DNA of 9,638 bases from an uncultured Aeromonadales bacterium (GTDB lineage Bacteria; Pseudomonadota; Gammaproteobacteria; Enterobacterales; Succinivibrionaceae): the NCBI GenBank assembly GCA_902796095.1, contig CADBNP010000178.1:1-9638 (forward strand), in the 5' to 3' direction. The notes under the pieces are model-generated. The model was not told where the DNA came from. It made no database searches and saw nothing but the letters and a program-made list of their open reading frames with translations. Below, piece after piece: positions 6,601-9,638 of this stretch (positions are counted from its first letter, which is position 1; every line of letters begins with the position of its first letter). A program made the translations under genes and the position numbers.

Positions 6601-7539
6601 ATGACCGAAGCGCTGCCATGGCTTCTTGCCAATCAAATCTGCTCATTCTTCATAATGATCCTGATGGGCTTTGCCGCGACCAGGTTCGGACTTATCGGCA
6701 CTGCTGAAACCAAAGGGATCACAAGGCTGCTCATGTATGTAATTACACCATGCGTGATCCTGATGGCCTACCAGACTGACTACAGCTCCGATACAGCCGG
6801 TAGTCTTGTTCTTGCTTTTCTGGCAGCCATTGCCATCCACATCCTGTTCATTGCAGGAGCAGGGGTGACCGGTTCCATATTCAAACTCACCAGCGTGGAA
6901 AGGTGCAGCATAATCTACACAAACTCCGGCAATCTGACAGTTCCTCTTGTCATGGCGGTAATGGATGCCAGAGCTGTGATGTTCACTACAGCCTACCTTG
7001 CTGTCCAGACAGTGCTGATCTGGACTCACTGCTTTACCATGATTGATCCGAATGCCAGGAACTCATGGAAAAAATCTCTGTTCAACATCAACAATCTTGC
7101 CGTTGTCACCGGCATTGCACTGTTCTTTTTTGAAATCAGAATCACCGGCCCCCTGGAAAGCGCCATGCGAAGTGCCGGCAGCACCATCGCACCGCTTGCC
7201 ATGTTCTCAATCGGCATAATGCTGAGCACCGCAAAGTTCAGTGACATTCTTAAAGCAAGAAATTTCGGCGTATCGCTGCTCAGACTCCTTTTTTTCCCTC
7301 TTCTCACCGTGCTGCTGCTTGCGGTATGGCCGGACAAACTTATGTTCGGAGGGAGCTCAGACGTATTTATAGCAGTGCTTCTGGCCGCCGCGGCTCCGTC
7401 TGCCGTGCTTGTATCGCAGATGGCGCTTATAAGCAACCAGGACTACCGCTCAGCTTCCGGAGTGAATATCATCACCGATCTGCTTTGCCTTATAACCATA
7501 CCATTCATAACCTGGTGTTTTATACAGATCATGGGATAA
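6601..7539 (+). CDS. AEC-family (auxin efflux carrier-like) membrane permease
   Basis: A 312-aa inner-membrane transporter of the AEC/Mem_trans family, within its usual length of about 300-320 aa. About ten hydrophobic segments cover almost the whole protein. Family hallmarks are the N-terminal MGFAATRFGLI (22-32), the re-entrant TNSGNLTVPLVMA stretch (107-119, equivalent to the NxGfxGiPl motif), the second-half start SAGSTIAPLAMFSIGIML (191-208) and the C-terminal AAAAPSAVLVSQMA block (262-275). Bacterial members export or import dicarboxylates such as malate and malonate, or amino acids; the substrate here cannot be assigned. It starts 12 nt after the DUF6273 stop, with AGGA upstream of the ATG, so the two genes are probably co-transcribed. 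A functional link between a secreted DUF6273 protein and an AEC carrier is not obvious. Confidence 0.9.
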   Translation: MTEALPWLLANQICSFFIMILMGFAATRFGLIGTAETKGITRLLMYVITPCVILMAYQTDYSSDTAGSLVLAFLAAIAIHILFIAGAGVTGSIFKLTSVERCSIIYTNSGNLTVPLVMAVMDARAVMFTTAYLAVQTVLIWTHCFTMIDPNARNSWKKSLFNINNLAVVTGIALFFFEIRITGPLESAMRSAGSTIAPLAMFSIGIMLSTAKFSDILKARNFGVSLLRLLFFPLLTVLLLAVWPDKLMFGGSSDVFIAVLLAAAAPSAVLVSQMALISNQDYRSASGVNIITDLLCLITIPFITWCFIQIMG

Positions 7540-7579
7540 TCCGCAAAAATCTAACCGCATTCAGACCGGAATAGTGTCG

Positions 7580-7617
7580 GCATGAGAAGGGAACTCCGGT
7601 GCAGCCCCAGCTCATGC
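7580..7617 (+). other. Intergenic stem-loop after the AEC gene
   Basis: GCATGAG (7580-7586) pairs perfectly with CTCATGC (7611-7617). Inside, GGG (7589-7591) can pair with CCC (7605-7607). It lies 40 nt after the AEC stop and about 100 nt before the lipoprotein gene. No U-run follows directly, although A-rich sequence (7631-7646) does. It may end the upstream transcript or be a structured leader. The loop resembles the core of a cobalamin riboswitch, but the rest of that element is absent. Confidence 0.4.
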
Positions 7618-7673
7618 GGGTATACAGTATGAAAAAACCTTAAAAATCCGCACTTAATCATTCTCTTCTAAAG

Positions 7674-7682
7674 TGTTATTAT
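7674..7682 (+). promoter_or_regulatory. Extended -10 promoter candidate for the lipoprotein gene
   Basis: TGTTATTAT is an extended -10 (TGn plus TATTAT at 7677-7682). Only a weak -35 (TTAATC, 7654-7659) lies 17 nt upstream. A start near 7689 would give a leader of about 27 nt. Confidence 0.35.
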
Positions 7683-7715
7683 TGTCACATTCTTAAAATA
7701 TTGGAATTAAGGGAA

Positions 7716-8438
7716 ATGAAGATTAAAACAGGATACATTTCAGGCATTTTTTTAGGAAGCGCTCTTATTGTTTCCGGCTGCACAACGAGTGTTGACCAGC
7801 CCTTTGAACTGGAAACGGATGATTTTGCTCCGACCATGCAGAGTGAAGCGGTAAAAACGGTTTACGTACACCCTGCTTCAGATGCAAGACAGTTCTCCAG
7901 GGCTGAATCCACCATTCACCCTGAGCAGATGACCTACAGCAGTTACACAACAGATCTGAACTACACAAAATCAAGGATCATAGCCCGCAGCCAGACGGCA
8001 TCGTCATGCACAGCGACCAACAGCGTGGCAGGATGCACAGCTGATGCGTCAACCTTCAGTTCTCTTGCCGAAAATATATGCTTCAAGGACAATGTCGCCG
8101 CATACTACGTGGAGGAAGCCGTCAAGCGAGGATATGAGGATGCGGGGTACCGCGTGCTGACCAGAAAGACGGACATCAACAAATACACGACTGAAGTTAA
8201 AATCAGGGTAGAGAAATTCTGGTACTGGGTTGACTACCAGGGCGAGGATCGCCATGTCCATACGGATATTGTAGCCGTATTTGATACAACTGATCATGAG
8301 ACCGGCGGAACACACAGTTTCAAGATCAGCAACCGCTATGACACCAAGGTGCCGGGATTCATGAATCCTATGAAGGGTACTGTGAACTCTGCACTTACCG
8401 AATATGCCGGTACTGTAAGAAAGAATCTGGGCAGATAA
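7716..8438 (+). CDS. Lipoprotein, possibly YajG-like; function unknown
   Basis: A 240-aa exported lipoprotein. The signal peptide is MKIKTGY, a hydrophobic stretch at 8-19 and a lipobox VSGC, with Cys22 lipidated. Residue 23 onward is TTSVDQ, without Asp at +2, so outer-membrane sorting is likely if the host follows the E. coli rule. The mature part has a strand TVYVHPASDAR (48-58), a Ser/Thr/Cys-rich middle with Cys98, Cys107 and Cys122, and a segment YYVEEAVKRGYEDAGYRVLT (130-149). A strand-rich end (VKIRVEKFWYWVDY, HVHTDIVAVFD) follows. This order (prior lipobox, short N-terminal strand, helix ending in a residue pattern like AL..AGY.V, then paired strands) resembles YajG-type lipoproteins, but I am not sure. 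The ATG at 7716 is preferred although AAGGG is only about 3 nt away; an in-frame TTG at 7701 has no ribosome binding site. Confidence 0.8.
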   Translation: MKIKTGYISGIFLGSALIVSGCTTSVDQPFELETDDFAPTMQSEAVKTVYVHPASDARQFSRAESTIHPEQMTYSSYTTDLNYTKSRIIARSQTASSCTATNSVAGCTADASTFSSLAENICFKDNVAAYYVEEAVKRGYEDAGYRVLTRKTDINKYTTEVKIRVEKFWYWVDYQGEDRHVHTDIVAVFDTTDHETGGTHSFKISNRYDTKVPGFMNPMKGTVNSALTEYAGTVRKNLGR

Positions 8439-8464
8439 AATAGGAAGAGGAACAAAACCAGATC

Positions 8465-8482
8465 CATGACACTGTCGTCATG
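8465..8482 (+). terminator. Hairpin after the lipoprotein gene
   Basis: CATGAC-ACTGTC-GTCATG is a perfect 6-bp stem 26 nt after the lipoprotein stop, in the gap between two convergent genes. No U-run follows, so it is at best a weak terminator. Confidence 0.3.
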
Positions 8483-8600
8483 ACAACGGAAGCGGAGCAG
8501 AACCGATACCGGGAATGGAGAAATCCGATCCGGTCCTTCCTTTCCCGAAAGAATGACTGTCCATATTCCGATGTTATGATCACGATTTCCGGATCAGGGA

Positions 8601-8623
8601 TGATGTTTTGTTTTCAAACATCA
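8601..8623. terminator. Hairpin between convergent genes, next to the SLOG gene stop
   Basis: TGATGTTT (8601-8608) and AAACATCA (8616-8623) form a perfect 8-bp stem with a T-rich 7-nt loop, 5 nt beyond the end of the minus-strand SLOG gene. The position suits a terminator for that gene, or for both strands, but a following U-run is missing. Confidence 0.4.
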
Positions 8624-8628
8624 GTCCG

Positions 8629-9084
8629 TCAGTCACTGTCCTTCATAAACGTTACACCGTTAGGTGTGCGTTTGTGATATTTGCCTCTGATATATTCACC
8701 AAACACCAGCACCGGTTTGTTCTGTCTGAGAGCCTTCTCCATACTGTCGATGGTACCATTTCCGTAGTCAGTGCAGATCACAATATCGGAATCGCTTACC
8801 ACCTTGGTGTTTCTCTCAAGGTATCCCCGCCCGGTATTAACTATGTTGGCCTTCTCGTAATTTCGTCTCAGATAATCACAAAGTGTACTGTTATGCGTCA
8901 CATTAGGTGCATAAACGGTCAGCGGTATGCCGTGCTCATAGGCGTAGTTCATTCCTGCGGTGTCGGCACCATATGCACCGCCGGTAACTATCAGTTCAAT
9001 ATCAGTAAGCGAATCCAGATATTTGATCACTCTTTCCACAGATTTTTTTCCCGGCTTTCTGCTGCCGATAACTGCATATTTCAT
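8629..9084 (-). CDS. SLOG-fold nucleotide-binding protein, DUF2493/YspA-like
   Basis: A 151-aa Rossmann-like protein of the SLOG superfamily (the fold of DprA/Smf, LOG and YspA proteins). Motifs in order are MKYAVIGSR (1-9), the nucleotide-binding IVTGGAYGAD (32-41), GMNYAYEHGIPLTVYAP (44-60), LERNTKVVSDSDIVIC (89-104), the turn GNGTIDSMEKAL (108-119) and the final strand KPVLVF (123-128). SLOG domains bind or cleave nucleotides or sense nucleotide-derived ligands; which one applies here cannot be told. The start at 9084 is clear: GGAG, then TATTT, then ATG. It faces the lipoprotein gene and follows the DUF1653 gene, from which it is separated by 143 nt with a possible terminator. Stand-alone members are common in phages and mobile regions as well as chromosomes, and no neighbour shown here points to an effector. 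Confidence 0.85.
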   Translation of the reverse strand: MKYAVIGSRKPGKKSVERVIKYLDSLTDIELIVTGGAYGADTAGMNYAYEHGIPLTVYAPNVTHNSTLCDYLRRNYEKANIVNTGRGYLERNTKVVSDSDIVICTDYGNGTIDSMEKALRQNKPVLVFGEYIRGKYHKRTPNGVTFMKDSD

Positions 9085-9154
9085 AAATACTCCAGATCAG
9101 GACTGTTGCGGATTGAAAAAGAAAAACTAAAAAAAGGACTCAAATAAAGATTAA

Positions 9155-9172
9155 TCCAGGATAGATCCCGGA
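9155..9172 (-). terminator. Possible terminator after the DUF1653 gene
   Basis: On the minus strand TCCGGGAT-CT-ATCCTGGA forms a stem of seven to eight pairs (one G-T). It is followed by U-rich sequence (TTAATCTTTATTTG, then seven T further on). It lies between the DUF1653 and SLOG genes, suggesting separate transcription. The U-tract is interrupted, so confidence is moderate. Confidence 0.4.
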
Positions 9173-9227
9173 CAAGGAAGATAAGAGAAACTGTTCGATT
9201 AGGCAAAAACAGAGAATTCAGAAAGTA

Positions 9228-9497
9228 TCAGAGATCCTTCGGATCTACAGCTTCAAAACGATACTTCTGGCTGGCTTCAGGATACTTCTGATGATCCACC
9301 TCGCTCATGAACATATCGTATGGACGGATGTAGACTTCAAAAGGCGGATACAGCCCCTGGTACACAATGTACTTTTCCTTTGTTTCCGAATGAACAGCTG
9401 TCGAGAGAATCTTGTACAGATGATCCGCAGATGCAGGATCGTCCCACTGTCTTTTGAAATGACGCACCACATCACCTGTTCTGAGTCTTTCTTCCAT
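9228..9497 (-). CDS. DUF1653 domain small protein
   Basis: An 89-aa cytoplasmic protein of the DUF1653 family, function unknown. Motifs are GDVVRHFK (8-15), LYKILSTAVHSETKEKYIVYQGLY (27-50, the family's H-T/S-E-T and VYQ.LY signatures) and FEVYIRPYDMF (53-63), with a short family-atypical tail to residue 89. I start it at the ATG at 9497 because AGGTGG (9506-9511) lies 8 nt upstream. The frame could be extended to a TTG at 9530, adding 11 residues, but that codon has no ribosome binding site. The final codons and stop overlap a 6-bp hairpin (AGATCC/GGATCT, 9232-9246). It lies between the partial gene at the right edge and the SLOG gene, all on the minus strand. Confidence 0.85.
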   Translation of the reverse strand: MEERLRTGDVVRHFKRQWDDPASADHLYKILSTAVHSETKEKYIVYQGLYPPFEVYIRPYDMFMSEVDHQKYPEASQKYRFEAVDPKDL

Positions 9498-9531
9498 CTG
9501 CTTCACCACCTGCAGCTCATTCTCAGTCAAT

Positions 9532-9551
9532 TTTTATGGAACACCATAAAA
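9532..9551. promoter_or_regulatory. Perfect 8-bp inverted repeat upstream of the DUF1653 gene
   Basis: TTTTATGG-AACA-CCATAAAA is a perfect 8-bp inverted repeat with a 4-nt loop. It lies 34 nt upstream of the DUF1653 ATG and 23 nt after the stop of the gene at the right edge. It could be an operator or a weak intergenic hairpin; no U-run follows on the minus strand. Confidence 0.4.
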
Positions 9552-9574
9552 CTGACAGTTCAAACCGGAAACTG

Positions 9575-9638
9575 CTATTCCTGAAAGAGACCTACGTAAA
9601 TCCCGTCTATATCAAGAGAGTCACGATGGAGATCCACC
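9575..9638 (-). CDS. C-terminal end of an unidentified gene (starts beyond window)
   Basis: One minus-strand frame stays open from the right edge to a TAG at 9575-9577. It encodes about 20 residues ending LDIDGIYVGLFQE, with codon choice like the neighbours. The other two minus-strand frames close sooner. It shares strand with the DUF1653 gene 77 nt away. Too little is visible to name a family, and a chance open frame of this length is possible. Confidence 0.45.
   Translation of the reverse strand, partial: VDLHRDSLDIDGIYVGLFQE

Noticed and set aside
7585..7630. AAGGGAACTCCGGTG followed by CAGTATG resembles the core of a cobalamin riboswitch
   Set aside because: The 5' GGTGCC element, the CCCGC-ACTGT spacing and the 3' B12 box are all missing, and the downstream gene is a lipoprotein with no B12 link. 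A cmsearch with RF00174 would settle it; I expect no significant hit.
8527..8595. GATCCGG / CCGGATC inverted repeat 55 nt apart
   Set aside because: The loop is too long for a terminator and there is no flanking mobile-element signature; probably chance.
9498..9530. TTG start at 9530 for the DUF1653 gene
   Set aside because: It lacks a ribosome binding site, whereas the ATG at 9497 has AGGTGG at 8 nt and gives the usual N-terminus of the family.

Overview
The window looks like chromosomal DNA from an anaerobic, Gram-negative (double-membrane) bacterium. The signs are an Ni,Fe carbon-monoxide-dehydrogenase-type protein, two lipoproteins with clear lipoboxes, a secreted DUF6273 protein of a kind common in gut and rumen anaerobes, and a CRP/FNR-like operator. 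The GC content looks moderate by eye. I cannot place it more precisely; a proteobacterium or a spirochaete would both fit.

Left part (1-4939, all minus strand): a probable operon read right to left. It starts from a good sigma70-type promoter (-10 at 4986-4991, -35 at 5009-5014) with a CRP/FNR-like site at its upstream edge. It encodes two small polytopic membrane proteins (122 and 97 aa), then a CooS-family protein, then an SsuA/NrtA-type lipoprotein solute-binding protein, then an SsuC-type permease that runs off the left edge. The transporter ATPase is expected just outside the window. The CooS protein is the most interesting item. It keeps all B- and D-cluster cysteines and most C-cluster ligands, but the residue aligned with Cys333 of C. 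hydrogenoformans CODH-II is Asp. It also has an N-terminal extension of about 100 residues with a 12-histidine metal-binding-like stretch. It may therefore not be an ordinary CO dehydrogenase, and its linkage to a dedicated importer and two membrane proteins hints at a CooS-based system of unknown substrate.

Middle (5248-7539, plus strand): a secreted protein with two DUF6273 domains and, 12 nt later, an AEC-family (auxin efflux carrier-like) membrane permease, probably co-transcribed. A 308-base divergent regulatory region separates this pair from the CooS operon.

Right part: a plus-strand YajG-like lipoprotein (7716-8438) behind a structured intergenic hairpin. It is convergent with a minus-strand SLOG-fold (DUF2493/YspA-like) protein (8629-9084). 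Further right are a DUF1653 small protein (9228-9497) and the last about 20 codons of a further minus-strand gene at the right edge. No rRNA, tRNA, IS element or CRISPR array is visible.
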